From: Ampullaceana balthica
Taxonomy: Eukaryota; Mollusca; Gastropoda; Lymnaeidae
Length of the DNA stretch: 64,000 bases
Direction of reading: 5' to 3'
Assembly: GCA_944989445.1 (NCBI GenBank)
Contig: CALYLW010000130.1
Location: 792,501 to 856,500, forward strand
A program made the position numbers and the translations under genes. The notes beneath the pieces are model-generated. The model did not search any database, was not told the DNA's origin, and saw only the letters and a list, made by a program, of their open reading frames with translations. Positions 12,718-25,350 of the stretch are shown piece by piece (position 1 is the stretch's first letter; every line of letters starts with the position of its first letter).

Positions 12718-12740
12718 CTCTGTCTCTCTCTCTCTCTCTG
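12718..12740. repeat. CT microsatellite
   Basis: Short run of TCTC in the 5' part of the minus-strand LINE region. Confidence 0.8.
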
Positions 12741-12839
12741 TCTTGGGCGGGCGGAAAATTAGAAGTAAAAAATGACCCACTTCCCGTGATCCGATCGAGC
12801 TGAAATTTGGCACACTGACCCGTCTGACCTAACAATGCA

Positions 12840-13769
12840 TCGTATCAAAATTTCAGATCGAATTAAATTAATGCATTTTTAGTTTATCCTTATATGAGGT
12901 ATGTAATTAAAATTCACGGTTTGTTATTGTTTTTTTCCCACGTGAAATTTTGAGCTGACGCATTGAGGCGACCCAACGAAGCGACGGGGCGCTTTTGTTT
13001 ACATTTTACGTGTCACTCTGAGCTCGGTCAAGCGAATCAGTGAGCAGACTTTTCCCCTCTCCCCCTCCCACCCACCCCTCCCCCCCTAGGGTTATGAAGC
13101 AAACTTGAGTTAAGACAGATTCAGTCTGTAAATGTTTGAAAATAATCAATACTGTTAGTTATGTCTCATATATAAGGGATTTATAGTCAAAAACTTTGTT
13201 TTTACGGGTTTGTTTTATTTAAATAGTATCCTTACCACGGGTACCCCACCTCACCCTCCACGACAGCAAACCAGTTGGTCCGCGGCCGCTTATTCAATAT
13301 TGACGGCTAACCTTTATATCTAAAGGTCTTTCCTCTATCCGCCACCCGAGGACGCGCTTGGTAGGAGATGCGAGCTCCTCCAAGAGGTGACTTTAAACGA
13401 TGTTTGTGGCAATACCATAGACGGGTGATGTGCTGAAAATGTTTTTAGTGACACAACAGCTAAATTAAAGTTTAATAGATCTTGACCCTAGTGCAGCAGT
13501 TTCTTTGTTGCTAAGCCAAGATTGGTGGCTCGGAACAACAAAGCCTATTTTTTTCTTGTAGGCAGCAAACTAGAGCTATTTTTAGTCTTTGCGTGATCCG
13601 TATTTTAACATTACCAATACTGTTCTATAGTTGTCCAGTGTTGAATCAGCCACTGCATTAGATGGCTTCCCTAATTTAAAACGTGTGTCGACGCATCAGA
13701 CATTGCCACGTATAACTTGGCTCTTTAAGAGCAGGTGATCTCAAAATATTCTCTAATAAAAACACATAT
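12840..13769. other. No supported feature
   Basis: A C/T-rich stretch near 13055-13090 and otherwise mixed sequence. No gene is recognised. Confidence 0.4.
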
Positions 13770-14212
13770 AAATAGGGCAGCGGAAATTAACGATTAATTA
13801 ATCGATTAATCATACATTTTTAATCGATTAAAATTAATTTGATCGATTAAAATTCGCTCAAAATTTAAGAAAATATTGCTAATATTTTTTTTTACAATTT
13901 ATTAATAATGCATATTTTTATGTTACTTACATACTTTTCCCACGTATTATTATTATTTATTTAGAGGTGCATTCGTAAACAAAAATGTTTTTCTTCCTTA
14001 TTTCTTGCATAGCAGAATGAATTTGCTATGTGCGTCACAAAATATGGGATCCATGGAATTACCGCGACTTAACCGATTTTGTGAAAGAATGAATCGTAAC
14101 TTAACGGGATCTATATATGCGTTATAATAATATAATTAATCGAAATTAATCGATTAAAAATTTTCCAGATTAATCGAACACATTTTTAAAAAAATCAGTA
14201 CCAGCCCTATAT
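13770..14212. mobile_element. MITE-like element rich in ATTAATCGATTAAT
   Basis: It begins TAGGGCAGCGG and ends CCAGCCCTA, with many ATTAATCGATTAAT and ATCGATTAAA motifs near both ends in inverted orientation. The centre is AT-rich and non-coding. Borders are approximate and no clear target duplication was found. Confidence 0.55.
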
Positions 14213-14839
14213 GTATACTTTTAAAAGAAGACGTAGGTAATTGCTGCTCTGAAAACATCTAAATTACCATTTGGGCCCTTTGAGACTCGTTGTTTTATAG
14301 TTTGTATTGCAATACTTTGTTTGAGACCCGTGAAGACAGCAAGAAATGATCAGTTATGGCGTCATTGCACCGAGTGTGGTGTAATCCATTAGTTGATAGT
14401 GGTGTAATCCAATGGTAGATAGTGGTGTAATCCAATGGTATATGGTGCTTTAAAACTTTTAGCTGCCTTCCATCCGGGCCAAGCGTGACGCGATCTCCAA
14501 CCCTTGCCCGTAGTTTATAATTCTGGTTTTGCCATATATCGGTACGACTGCTTCCATTGGTTCGTTTGGGTGACCAGATCCCAAGCTTCCAGACAAATAT
14601 CATGTACTTGAACTATCCGAGTTTGGTCCCCTCCCCCTAATCTTTTCCTCTTGTCTGACTAGTTTATTTCTTTGGGTTTGTCGGGCCTCTTTGCTGCCCC
14701 CCCCCCAACCCCCGTGGTCAGCCACGCATGCAGTTGTCATGGTGATCATTTTATAGTCCTGCCGGGTTTTAATGAGGAAGGAAAAATGTGCTGGACCTTT
14801 AAGCAAAGTTGCAGTCAGTATTATAATTAAATAGCTTCG

Positions 14840-15031
14840 GAGGTATCACTAGGGAGGGGGGGTTCGGACCGCACCGGGTGACACTATTTCAAGGGGTGAC
14901 ACCAACATGTAATATTATGTATGTCCCATTTAATTGTCACTGGCAGACTCGGAGGTCTATTGGGTAAGTCATGAGGGGTTGACACCATGAGCTACCGCAC
15001 TGGGTGACACCAACGCTAGTGACGCCTCTGG
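14840..15031. mobile_element. Short MITE-like inverted repeat
   Basis: The left end GGAGGTATCACTAGGG and the right end GCTAGTGACGCCTCTGG are imperfectly inverted. The GCACCGGGTGACAC motif occurs near both ends. About 190 bp, non-coding, borders approximate. Confidence 0.45.
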
Positions 15032-15699
15032 ATCATATGGTCACTAACCGACCAACAGTAATTAATTTGAAAGCCGACCTTTTGTTAGGGAGGTCGAACT
15101 ATTAATGTCTTTGTCAGTAATAAACTATGTTCCCGTTACCGTATCTCTTATAATGCCATGATGTTAGGTTCTGTCATATTATTAGTCAAACCCACGCATA
15201 CTGCGTGGTTCACAGTTTCTCACTTCAATCTTCTATATGTGTACGTAGGAAGGTGTTCAATGACTGTTGTTAACACTGGATTATGCTCTAACAGAACGTG
15301 CGAAAATGTACGCGTGTGAAATGTGTTCGGATAATTAACAGATCGACGATATATTTGTATCCCAAGTGGCAACAAATTTCTGTTGCTTACGGCGACACCA
15401 TTAAAACAGGGGCAAGAAGAATGTTGGCCGTGTGGGCGTTTTGAAGGACATTTACCTCCCTTGTCTCTATGGCAACGTCCTGCTTTTCATCAGGAAAAGA
15501 AAAAAAAAGGATGTTTTATTTGTGTTCATGAATCCAGACCTATACTAAGCAGATAACCGACAGTTTGTATGCATCATTTGTGGATTAACTGTGGATACAC
15601 GAATAAAACTCTAGACTTCTGTGGCTGGTTCTACCATGGATATAACCAAGTGGATAATACTGAGAGCTATATTAATAGGTATGTAAACAAATCATCGAC
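15032..15699. other. No supported feature
   Basis: No exon-like frame, repeat or inverted end was found. Confidence 0.4.
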
Positions 15700-15935
15700 G
15701 TTTTCAAAATATTGACTTTTTAAAAACATTGACTGTCTCAAAATATTGACTGTCACAATTCATTGACTGTCACAATTCATTGACTGTCACAATTCATTGA
15801 CTGTCACAAAACGTTGACTGTCATAAAACTTTGAATGTACAAAACACCGACTGTCACAAAACATTGATTGTCACAAAACATTGACTGTCATAAAACACTG
15901 ACTGTCACGAAACACTAACTGTCACAATCATGGTG
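15700..15935. repeat. Minisatellite, about 17-18 bp (CACAAAACATTGACTGT)
   Basis: About 13 copies; CACAATTCATTGACTGT and CACAAAACATTGACTGT subtypes are interspersed. Confidence 0.9.
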
Positions 15936-16659
15936 TTCTGAAAAACCAATAGACGTATAGTTTTAGTCGTTTTAATCGTCGTAGCAACACGTCGTTATTG
16001 TTAATAGCTATTAGTTATCGTAATATGTTATACGGAATCATATGTGTGGTTATGTGTGAATTTATTCCCATGTTGTGTAGGATGGCACTACTAAGAATTC
16101 CAATGCGTTGTTTTAAGTGAGCCGGAGTGTTCGATACATCGATCGCTGGTCCTCCAGAAATAGAAGAAATGATGAAATCGATCCAACCTGATAAGCATGA
16201 TTAGATTGCAAACCACCCCCTCCCCCACCCACACATTTTTTCCCGTTCAACTCAAAGCACTGCTACATCTAGAGTCTAGAGTTATCGTGTCAGGTATCGC
16301 ATTATTATTATTACCTGACATATACTTATAGCCACGACTGCCCTGAAAAACGTACAAGAAGACTTTGTATCTCTAAACGTTTTGAGTCAGTCGACCATAT
16401 GCGCCAACAAGCGTCATCATCACCTCCGCACTGTTACGCCACCTCCCTCTCCCTCCCCATGATTACGTTGTGACCTTGACTTCTTTTTTTTTGCTCACAC
16501 TTAATATACTTTAAGTTAGTACGTCGTCACAATATGTGTTTAAAAAACCCGAAGACATAAGTTGTCAATTCAATAACAAAGCCAATGTTTACGTGACTGC
16601 AAAGCTTGGTCTTTGCTGCGTGTGAGACAAACGATTGCAGCTATTTCTATGAGGACCTT

Positions 16660-17530
16660 GTGTGGGCTCACTAACAATTCCAGCGTCTGGGCTCTGCTAG
16701 AAGTTGTTGCTCACCAACAGTTCCAGCGTCTGGGCTCTGCTAGAAGTTGTTGCTCACTAACAGCTCCAGCGTCTGTGCCCTGCTAGTAGTTGTTGCTCAC
16801 TAACAGCTCCAGCGTCCGGGCCCTGCTGGTAGTTGTTGCTCACTAACAATTCCAGCGTCTGGGCTCTGCTAGAAGTTGTTGCTCATTAACAGTTCCAGCG
16901 TTGGTGCCCTGCTAGTAGTTGTTGCTCTCTAACAGTTCCAGCGTCTGTGCCCTGCTAGTAGTTGTTGCTCACTAACAGCTCCAGCGTCCGGGCCCTGCTG
17001 GTAGTTGTTGCTCACTAACAATTCCAGCGTCTGGGCTCTGCTAGAAGTTGTTGCTCATTAACAGTTCCAGCGTTGGTGCCCTGCTAGTAGTTGTTGCTCT
17101 CTAACAGTTCCAGCGTCTGTGCCCTGCTAGTAGTTGTTGCTCGCTAACAATTCCAGCGTTGGTGCCCTGCTGGTAGTTGTTGCTCACTAACAGCTCCAGC
17201 GTCCGGGCCCTGCTGGTAGTTGTTGCTCACTAACAGCTCCAGCGTCCGGGCCCTGCTGGTAGTTGTTGCTCACTAACAGCTCCAGCATCCGGGCCCTGCT
17301 GGTAGTTGTTGCTCACTAACAGTTCCAGCGTCTGTGCCCTGCTAGTAGTTGTTGCTCACTAACAGCTCCAGCGTCCGGGCCCTGCTGGTAGTTGTTGCTC
17401 ACTAACAGTTCCAGCGTTGGTGCCCTGCTGGTAGTTGTTGCTCACTAACAGTTCCAGCGTTGGTGCCCTGCTAGTAGTTGTTGATCACCAACAGTTCCAT
17501 CATCGGGGCCCTGCTAGTAGTTGTTGCGTC
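16660..17530. repeat. Minisatellite, 43 bp, about 20 copies
   Basis: The unit contains GTTGTTGCTCACTAACAG and CTCCAGCGTCCGGGCCCTGC. At least three subtypes (CCGGGCCC, CTGTGCCC, TTGGTGCCC) alternate in blocks. Confidence 0.95.
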
Positions 17531-17820
17531 TTAGTTCACCCGCATAAAGCAAAAACATTTTGGCAAAAGTGTATGTAGCAGGGAAGTGGCGCCGTGAAAA
17601 CAATCCGCCTTTGGGACTTTAAAAAATGTTGAAAGTACTATTTACTAGAAGTTATTTCCTACCCCCTCCCGGTTTTATAGTGCAATTCACAGCAGCTTTT
17701 TCGGCTGCCACAACACAGTTTTACCTAAACGGCCCCGATGCCATATATTCCTCAACAGTAAAACATCCCTTTATTTTGTGTAATGTTTTATGGTTATAGA
17801 ATCTGCTGGCATGGTATAGT

Positions 17821-18463
17821 CTATGGCGGATTAAGGGGGGGGGGCTGAACGGGTTAAAGCCAGGGGTCCCCATGATTTAGGGGCCCCCAAACTTAGTATA
17901 TTTTATAATGAAGGTGGACAAATCTTTGCACGAATCCCTGAAAATATCATAAATTAATTAAATTAATAAAATCTTATCTATTAATCTGATCGCCATTCGG
18001 ACCCGATAGTCTTAGTTATCGAAAAACCTGATTTGATAGGCTCAACAAGAGAAAATATTAAAGAATATTGTTTATATTTTTTAAATGTACAACTTCCGTT
18101 CTATGGAAGTGTGTAGGCTTGTGGTGCAAGCGATGTAGGGATCTATTCCCAGTGGTGGGATAGTTATTTTTATTATTTTTTTAATTAAAAAAATAGTTGT
18201 CTTTTTACACTCAATTTTAGGATACCGGCAAACAGTTATTTTTTCGTGTTTGATTTTTTTATGAATAATCTTTTTGGCTGGGAAGACCGATCCCGTAGCC
18301 GTAGTACATACAAAGTATGAGCAAGGAACCGATGGACTATTTAGTTACAAGTAACAGTCTTATATTAGCTGCTAGCAATCATTTTATTTAAAGGCATGCT
18401 GACTGGATAGGGCCCCAGTTTGAATTGCAGTTAGGCTCCCCGTGCAGTCTTAATCCGCCCCTG
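17821..18463. mobile_element. hAT-like MITE inserted in a 26-bp minisatellite
   Basis: The 643-bp insert starts CTATGGCGGATTAAG and ends CTTAATCCGCCCCTG when read to its right border, an imperfect inverted repeat. Identical 8-bp direct repeats GGTATAGT flank it (17813-17820 and 18464-18471). On both sides the sequence continues the same ATAGAATCTGCTGGCATG minisatellite, so the pre-insertion site is clear. No transposase is seen inside. The CAGGGGCGGATTAA-type end is widespread among animal hAT elements. Confidence 0.75.
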
Positions 18464-18622
18464 GGTATAGTTATGGAATCTGCTGGTATGGTATAGTTAT
18501 ATATCTGCTGGCATGGTATTGTTATAGAATCTGCTGGCATGGTATTGTTATAGAATCTGCTGGCATGGTATAGCTATAGAATCTGCTGGCATGGTATATT
18601 TATAGAATCTGCTGGCATGGTT
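18464..18622. repeat. Minisatellite, 26 bp (right part, after the MITE)
   Basis: Six copies of ATAGAATCTGCTGGCATGGT. The first copy of the same array lies at 17797-17820, left of the inserted MITE. Confidence 0.93.
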
Positions 18623-18677
18623 GCTACTATGACCATTCTTCACTTCCTCAAACACAAGATATCCTTCAGTGTCGTAC

Positions 18678-18857
18678 CTAGGTTCTCGGTCGGCCTGTTA
18701 TTAACGCAATTTCCCATGGGAAATGTCTGTAGAGCTTGCACATGTAATTCCTCCTGAACCATACCAGATAGAGTGTTCGGGTCTTTTGCAAATATGTTAA
18801 GGAGGTCCCAAGGATGTTCAACGGCCAAAACAATATCGAAAAGGTTTACTGGAATTC
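18678..18857 (-). CDS. Possible orphan internal exon, product not recognised
   Basis: On the minus strand a pyrimidine-rich acceptor (TTATTTTCCAG) leads into exactly 180 open nucleotides and then a donor CTAG/GTACGA. The reading is GA-IPVNLFDIVLAVEHPWDL, LNIFAKDPNTLSGMVQEELH and VQALQTFPMGNCVNNRPTEN, followed by L. The composition is protein-like, not low complexity, and unlike the repeats around it. The phase is symmetric (1-1). I see no neighbouring exon and cannot name the family. It may be one exon of a minus-strand gene extending outside recognisable sequence, a pseudogene piece, or a transposon fragment. Confidence 0.35.
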
Positions 18858-18919
18858 CTGGAAAATAAAAAAAAACCGAAAAAATATCAGTTTGTCTATT
18901 TCTCGCCAACCATAACATC

Positions 18920-20480
18920 TATCGGGTTGAAACAAACACCAAACAATAGCTAATAATATTTAGAACAATGTTGGAGAAGGAATTTTTGAAAAATCTCTTT
19001 TCGTTCGACTCCCGTAATTTTAGCAGCAATTCGTAGATACCAATTTTTATGTTTCGTTTCAAAATTATTGATTTGAAATTACTTTTAATGTAATCTAGAA
19101 TGATAGTTATTGGGGTTTTCTTGCTTTGTGAACGCTTATGTTAGATTGTTGTGTGGTGCGCATCATTTTGACACATTCTTGGTGTGATGTAGCGTGAGAG
19201 GATATGACGTCATATTGTGTTTATTTTCAGAATAACTTATTTGAATCGAATTTTAATGTAATCTAGAATGATTTCCCTTGAATAAAAAAATCGGGAACTC
19301 CTTGTTGGAAATTGCGTTTAAATACTCATTCGAGTTTTTATTATGTAAATAGTTTACTTATTAATGTATCTTGTAGGCGTTCTCTCAATACGCAACCTTG
19401 CATCCAAATAATACTCTGAAGAATTGGTTTCAATAAAACAACTTTAATATGTATACTATGTACAGAAATATTAAGTTGAGGTTATACAACGTGGAGTCCT
19501 GAGCCACACATGTCCGCCATTACACACCAGAATTTCTCTGACTCTGATAATCTCGAACCTTCTTCCCGCGCTTTCACTCACGTGACCCTTTCCGTCATCC
19601 AACACGCGATTCACACGTGACATATTACTTGTTTTGTTTTTTTAATGGACCAAAAAGTGGCACCTCCATGTAAAAAAATAAGTTGCTCCCGGGGCGCTTA
19701 CTCCACACCCTGCCCCCACATGTTTTATATTTATAAAATTTGACTACACGTCAAAGAGGGTGTCAGTCCCCAGACCTACCTCCCATCTTAAAACATGACA
19801 TTACAAATCAATACTACACGGTGACATTTAGGTTTGTATTTCGAAACATTGAATCAGAAACACACACTTTGTGGCTGCTCCTCTGAAATAAGCAGACGAC
19901 CAGGTCAGCTAAAAATAGACTTTAAGAAGCAAATCGATATTACAATCACGACCTACTGCAAGTTTTGTTGGTGAAATCAATTGGACCTCGTTAGTGGCTG
20001 GAGATCGGCCATCAAGGATGGTCCTGACTGTGGTCCCCATGGATTGTTGTATCGTGTTTACTTCCCTCGTCAAGGTCATACCGTGGTGTACGTCACGTGA
20101 CTTGGTAAGTCACCTCTTGTTGGGTGTGATGGTACCCGAGCTTGACCAGTTGGAGGTGAGTAGTGGTACCCGAGCTTGACCAGTTGGTCGGAGTATCGTT
20201 CCATGTTGACATCTTTTCTATTGATTACACTTAACATTCCGTAAGATGAATCTGTTGTTTTTGTTTTGTTTTTGTTCGACATGGTCCTTTGGTACGTTTT
20301 GTTTACCCCGAGCTGGTCATTCGTTCAATATATGAGAACAATTAAATATCAGACGATTACCGGTTAACAACTGATTTTTTTTTAAATTCAGAAAACTATA
20401 ATTTTGATTAAGGGCACAAATCATTTTACAGTCTAGCCGCTAGCCCATGCAGACAGGCCAACGATTTCAAGAATCTCGCT
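18920..20480. other. No gene seen; two copies of a TTTTAATGTAATCTAGAATG segment
   Basis: TTTTAATGTAATCTAGAATG occurs at about 19083 and 19251 with similar flanks, a small duplication. A repeated TACCCGAGCTTGACCAGTTG lies at about 20132 and 20167. Nothing coding is supported. Confidence 0.4.
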
Positions 20481-20640
20481 GTAACATTCCTCAGCTGTAT
20501 CACACCGTAACATTCCTCAGCCTAATTTAAACCGTAGCATTCCTCAGTCTTATGACAACCTTAACATTCATTTGCCTTATGAAAACCGTAACAGTCCTTA
20601 GCCTTATCTGAACCGTAACTTTTCTCAGCCTCTTTTAAAA
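20480..20640. repeat. Degenerate minisatellite, about 30 bp (ACCGTAACATTCCTCAGCC)
   Basis: Five or six loosely matching copies. Confidence 0.75.
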
Positions 20641-20739
20641 GCAACATTGTCTATTAATCCGTCCTGTTGCTTGGACTCATTACTGACATCGAGACAAGGG
20701 CTTAGGCCCGCTGATAACCAATAAACTCTAACCTGTACA

Positions 20740-21838
20740 CCACCACCACAAACCTTTCGACTGCAACCACAAACCTGTTTTCTGCCACCCTGAACCTTTT
20801 TTCTCTGCCACCTTAAACCTGCTGACTGCCACCAAAAACATGTTTTCTAACACCACAAACCTGTTTTTTCTGCCACAACAAACCTGTTGACTGCCACCAC
20901 AAACCTAGTGACTGCCACTACAAACCTGGTGACTGCCACCACAAACCTGTCGACTGCCACCACAAACCTGTCGACTGCCACCACAAACCTGTCGACTGCC
21001 ACCACAAACCTGGTGACTGCCACCACAAACCTGGTGACTGCCACCACAAACCTGTCGACTGCCACCACAAACCTGTCGACTGCCACCACAAACCTGGTGA
21101 CTGCCACCACAAACCTGGTGACTGCCACCACAAACCTGGTGTCTGCCACCTCAAACCTGGTGTCTGCCACCACAAACCTGGTGTCTGCCACCACAAACCT
21201 GTTGACTGCCACCACAAACCTGGTGTCTGCCACCACAAACCTGTTGACTGCCACCACAAACCTGTTGACTGCCACCACAAACCTGTTGACTGCCACCACA
21301 AACCTGGTGTCTGCCACCACAAACCTGTTGACTGCCACCACAAACCTGTTGACTGCCACCACAAACCTGTTGACTGCCACCACAAACCTGTTGACTGCCA
21401 CCACAAACCTGTTGACTGCCACCACAAACCTGGTGTCTGCCACCACAAACCTGTTGACTGCCACCACAAACCTGGTGTCTGCCACCACAAACCTGTTGAC
21501 TGCCACCACAAACCTGTCATCTGCCACCACAAACCTGTCGACTGCAACCACAAACCTGGTGTCTGCCACCACAAACCTGGTGACTGCCACCACAAACCTG
21601 TTGACTGCCACCACAAACCTGGTGACTGCCACCACAAATCTGTTGACTGCCACCACAAACCTGTTGACTGCCACCACAAACCTGTTGACTGCCACCACAA
21701 ACCTGGTGACTGCCACCACAAACCTGGTGACTGCCACCACAAATCTGGTGACTGCCACCACAAATCTGGTGACTGCCACCACAAACCTGGTGACTGCCAC
21801 CACAAACCTTGTGACTGCCACCAAAAACCTATCGACTG
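20740..21838. repeat. Minisatellite, 21 bp, about 52 copies (CTGCCACCACAAACCTGTTGA)
   Basis: Nearly perfect units varying at the dinucleotides after CCT (GG/GT/TC, GA/GT). Being a multiple of three, it keeps frames open on both strands (over 320 codons each); these are not genes. Confidence 0.98.
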
Positions 21839-22235
21839 ACTCCATTTGTGATGAGATGGGACATGGTCATTGATTCTAGAACCAACAGGGGCTGATAACT
21901 CGGGACGCCTTAGTTTTGTCTGTATTCAGTTAAGTTCAATGTTTTAAAGACTGTCCATCAATGTTGGACCGACCCATAGGGCACTTGTAACAGTTAAGTC
22001 TTTAAATAGGTTTTTGTTATTAAAGCTGTTAACATCAGGAGCCATCTTTCTTTCTATAAATATCGTGGGGCTGATGGGTATCGTCAAATCGTAAGTTTAA
22101 AGACCGCTGTACTGAGTCTTGCTCTGTAATGATTTGAGAAATCGATTAAAACGTCTGCCTATTTGCTGGATTGATTGACACATTCTGTACAAACAAGTAT
22201 AATGGAAGATCACTGTATTCTACGTGGGTCGTGTA

Positions 22236-22645
22236 CCACTGCATGGAGTCACTGATTGGAGTCATTGCATGGAGTCACTGAATTGAGTCACTGATTGGAG
22301 TCATTGCATGGAGTCACTGATTGGCGTCATTGAATGTAGTCACTGATTGCAGTCATGGCACGGAGTCACTGATTGGAGTCACTGATTGGAGTCATGGCAC
22401 GGAGTCACTGATTGGAGTCTTTGCATGGAGTCATTAATTGGAGTCAATGCATGGAGTCACTGATTGGAGTCACTGATTAGAGTCTTTGCATGGAGTCACT
22501 AATTGGAGTCAATGCATGGAGTCACTGATTGGAGTCACTGATTGGAGTCATGGCATGGAGTCACTGATTGGAGTCACTGATTGGAGTCTTTGCATGGAGT
22601 CACTAATTGGAGTCAATGATTGGAGTCAATGCCTGGAGTTAATTG
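22236..22645. repeat. Degenerate repeat (GGAGTCACTGATT)
   Basis: About 30 copies of a 13-bp word with GGAGTCATTGCAT variants, arranged in larger units of 39-52 bp. Confidence 0.92.
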
Positions 22646-22989
22646 TACATCTTAAGTGCATGGCTCATTATTTTACATTAAGAATTAGATAGAGTCAAAG
22701 AATTGAAAACTTCCTAATCATCTGAAGTCTGGAATGTGTTTTCACTGAATTGATTGATCAAATTATTTCAACTCAATCTATAAAATACTTGTGTGGTAAT
22801 AAGTTTGTGTTAGTGATTAATATGGAAATTTAAGCACTCAATAATTTTTTTTTATTAACATAACATTAAAAATAAAGTTCTCTAAATTCTAGTCTTTTAA
22901 AGACATTAATTTAATTTTTTCTCCTGCATAAAAAATGCCATAGACCATAACATACGCCATCGTGAAACCATACAGCGGAGACCATCACA

Positions 22990-23196
22990 TCATCTCGTAT
23001 ACATGAATATGTGTGTTGGTTGGATCTTAACATTGTCATTGGACAACATCACTTGACCATACATCAAGTCGTACACATGAATGCGTGTGTTGGTTGGATC
23101 TGCACCAGACCATACATCAAGTCGTACACATAAATGTTTGTGTTGGTGGGATCTTAACATTGGACAACTGCACCGGACCATACATCAACTCCACTG
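22990..23196. repeat. Three-copy repeat, about 63-77 bp
   Basis: Segments with GTGTTGGTTGGATCTTAACA and GACCATACATCAAGTCGTAC occur three times with indels. Confidence 0.8.
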
Positions 23197-23384
23197 AAGC
23201 TGTGCTGGCCGTGTGTAGGCGCCATGACATGGGGAGCCCACTATTAGCCAATCAGCGTGTAGATCGATACCCCCGTCACTGGACGTCACGTGACCTTGCC
23301 TGTTGATTTGACGTAGCCAGCGACTGTGAGCTTGAATTCACATTAGGCTCTGACGTACTACGCCGACAGTTCTGAGAGGTTACA

Positions 23385-23940
23385 ACGACACCGGAACGAT
23401 GAGACTTCAACAAACAGAGGTACAACGACACCTAAATGGTGAGACTACAACAAATAGAGCTATAATGACACCTAAATGGTGAGACTACAACAAATAGAGC
23501 TACAACGACACCTAAATGGTGAGACTACAACAAACAGAGCTACAACGACACCTAAATGGTGAGACTACAACAAATAGAGCTTTAACGACACCATAACGGT
23601 GAGACTTCAACCAACAGTGCTACAACACATGAACGGTGAGACTTCAATCAACAGTGCTACAACACCTGAGCGATGAGACTTCAACCAACAGTGCTACAGC
23701 AACACCTGAACGGGGAGACTACAACAAACAGTGCTACAACAACACCTGAACGGCGGAACTACAACAAACAGTGCTACAACGACACCTAAATGGTGATACT
23801 ACAACAAATAGAGCTATAACGACACCTAAACGGTGAGACTTCAACCAACAGTGCTACAACACCTGAACGGTGAGACTTCAACCAACAGTGCTACAGCAAC
23901 ACCTGAACGGCGGAACTACAACAAACAGTGCTACAACCAG
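23385..23940. repeat. Minisatellite, about 40 bp, 14 copies
   Basis: The unit contains ACGACACCTAAATGGTGAGA and CTACAACAAACAGAG. Edge copies differ most. Confidence 0.92.
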
Positions 23941-25079
23941 TCAGCAGTTCGGATACGTCAATCTCCGGACAGTTTTTAATGCCGCATCCTGTGCGGATAG
24001 TTGAAGGCCGGTGTTGTGTGACTCCGTTTAGTGGGAGTCCTCTGACTCTGACACGTGAGGAACACCAAGCCCCTTGGCGTCACCGAGACGTTTTCCCTAT
24101 ACAAAGAAATGCAACCAATGAATGAACGCATCGCTGAGAGTGCAACGTGTTGCCGTTAACACAGTAGCTGAATGACAACAACCCGAGGAGCAGCAGATAT
24201 TGGAGTGTTCAATAAAACTGGATATGTGTGACTGATATTTCAAATTATGGATATCATGTGGATATTTTAAGGTTGTGCCGATTTCTTTGGATTATATGAT
24301 GAGATTTCAATGTCGTCAGGTGGATAGAAAAACAAGATTGTGTCAACAACAAACACGAAGCTTTTCAATGTCCACCCAAACCTATGGACAGAATGGCCAG
24401 AACGGGTTCCTGGACTAGATTAGCTTAGGATCATTGTTCTTCCATAAATGTAGGTGCTTATATCACTGAATGCAAGTTGCGAAGCTCTGCACCTATCAAA
24501 AAGAAACAAAACAACAAACATACTGCCAAATCGATAGAAACGTAATGGCGGACCAATAGCAACATACTGGGAATTTATTCATTACGATCTAACGGTCCTA
24601 TTGATACTCACAAAATAACAAATGGTGAGAGAGGGAGAGAGAGGGAGAGAGGGGGGAAATACTAGCTGACATACTCAAAACATTGTATGCTCACATCAGC
24701 AAGTGAACAAAGATGGTTACCGGAAGCTTACAGTTTCTGACGAAAGTCCCCCGTGTACTGAAATTACTGTGGATTGCCCTGGATTTAACCTAGGACTGGA
24801 TCCTTGGCCTTTTATGGTAAGGTGTGGTACAACGGATTACTCCCATTGGACAGTTGACCTCCTTTTACCCGCGGGCTTGTCCCTGGATTTAGCAGTACAT
24901 GTATTTCAAATCTACCTTCTCGAACCCGAGGGCATAGACCTGTAATTAGAACCACATTTTCGTTAGCACTTTCACTACAGTAGCAACGAGTTAGAAAGTA
25001 TCGCCCATTGAGCCCAGATTATGACTCTATCGATTCTGTCCTGGGTCAGGAGTTTGAAAGCTGTGCACATGTTGCTTGG
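23941..25079. other. No supported gene; short GA-rich run
   Basis: A GAGAGAGGGAGAG run at about 24625-24655. The open frame at 24703-24945 has no recognisable domain or splice borders. Confidence 0.4.
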
Positions 25080-25350
25080 GCGTTTTGAGGTTTAAATGTA
25101 AACAACAAGGAAATGGGTTAAAACGTAAGATGTTCAGAGGTTTGAATGGAAACAAAGCGGAGATCTGGAGATGGGTTAAATTAAAGCTTAAGATTTACTG
25201 AAATTTGATTGTAAATAACGCTGGGGGGATGAGTTAAAATGTACGATTTTAGAGCTTTGAGATGTAAACATCGCTGGAATTGGTTAAAATGTAAGATTTC
25301 TGAGATGTGATATTTAACATCGCTCGCATTGGTTAAATAAAACGCAAGAT
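25080..25350. repeat. Old degenerate repeat, about 60-70 bp
   Basis: About five loose copies sharing TGGGTTAAAA-GTAAGAT and TTGAGATGTAAACA-type words. Confidence 0.55.

Noticed and set aside
14295..14806. Two minus-strand frames of 68 and 102 codons
   Set aside because: Part contains a small TGGTGTAATCCA repeat; no convincing domain or splice borders.
18100..18180. tRNA-like segment inside the hAT-like MITE
   Set aside because: GGCTTGTGGTGCAAGCG and GGGATCTATTCCC are suggestive, but box spacing and folding are poor.
20847..21873. Long open frames of over 320 codons on both strands (VAVTRFV and TATTNL repeats)
   Set aside because: They come from a 21-bp minisatellite whose period keeps all frames open; no start context, splice signal or non-repeat domain.
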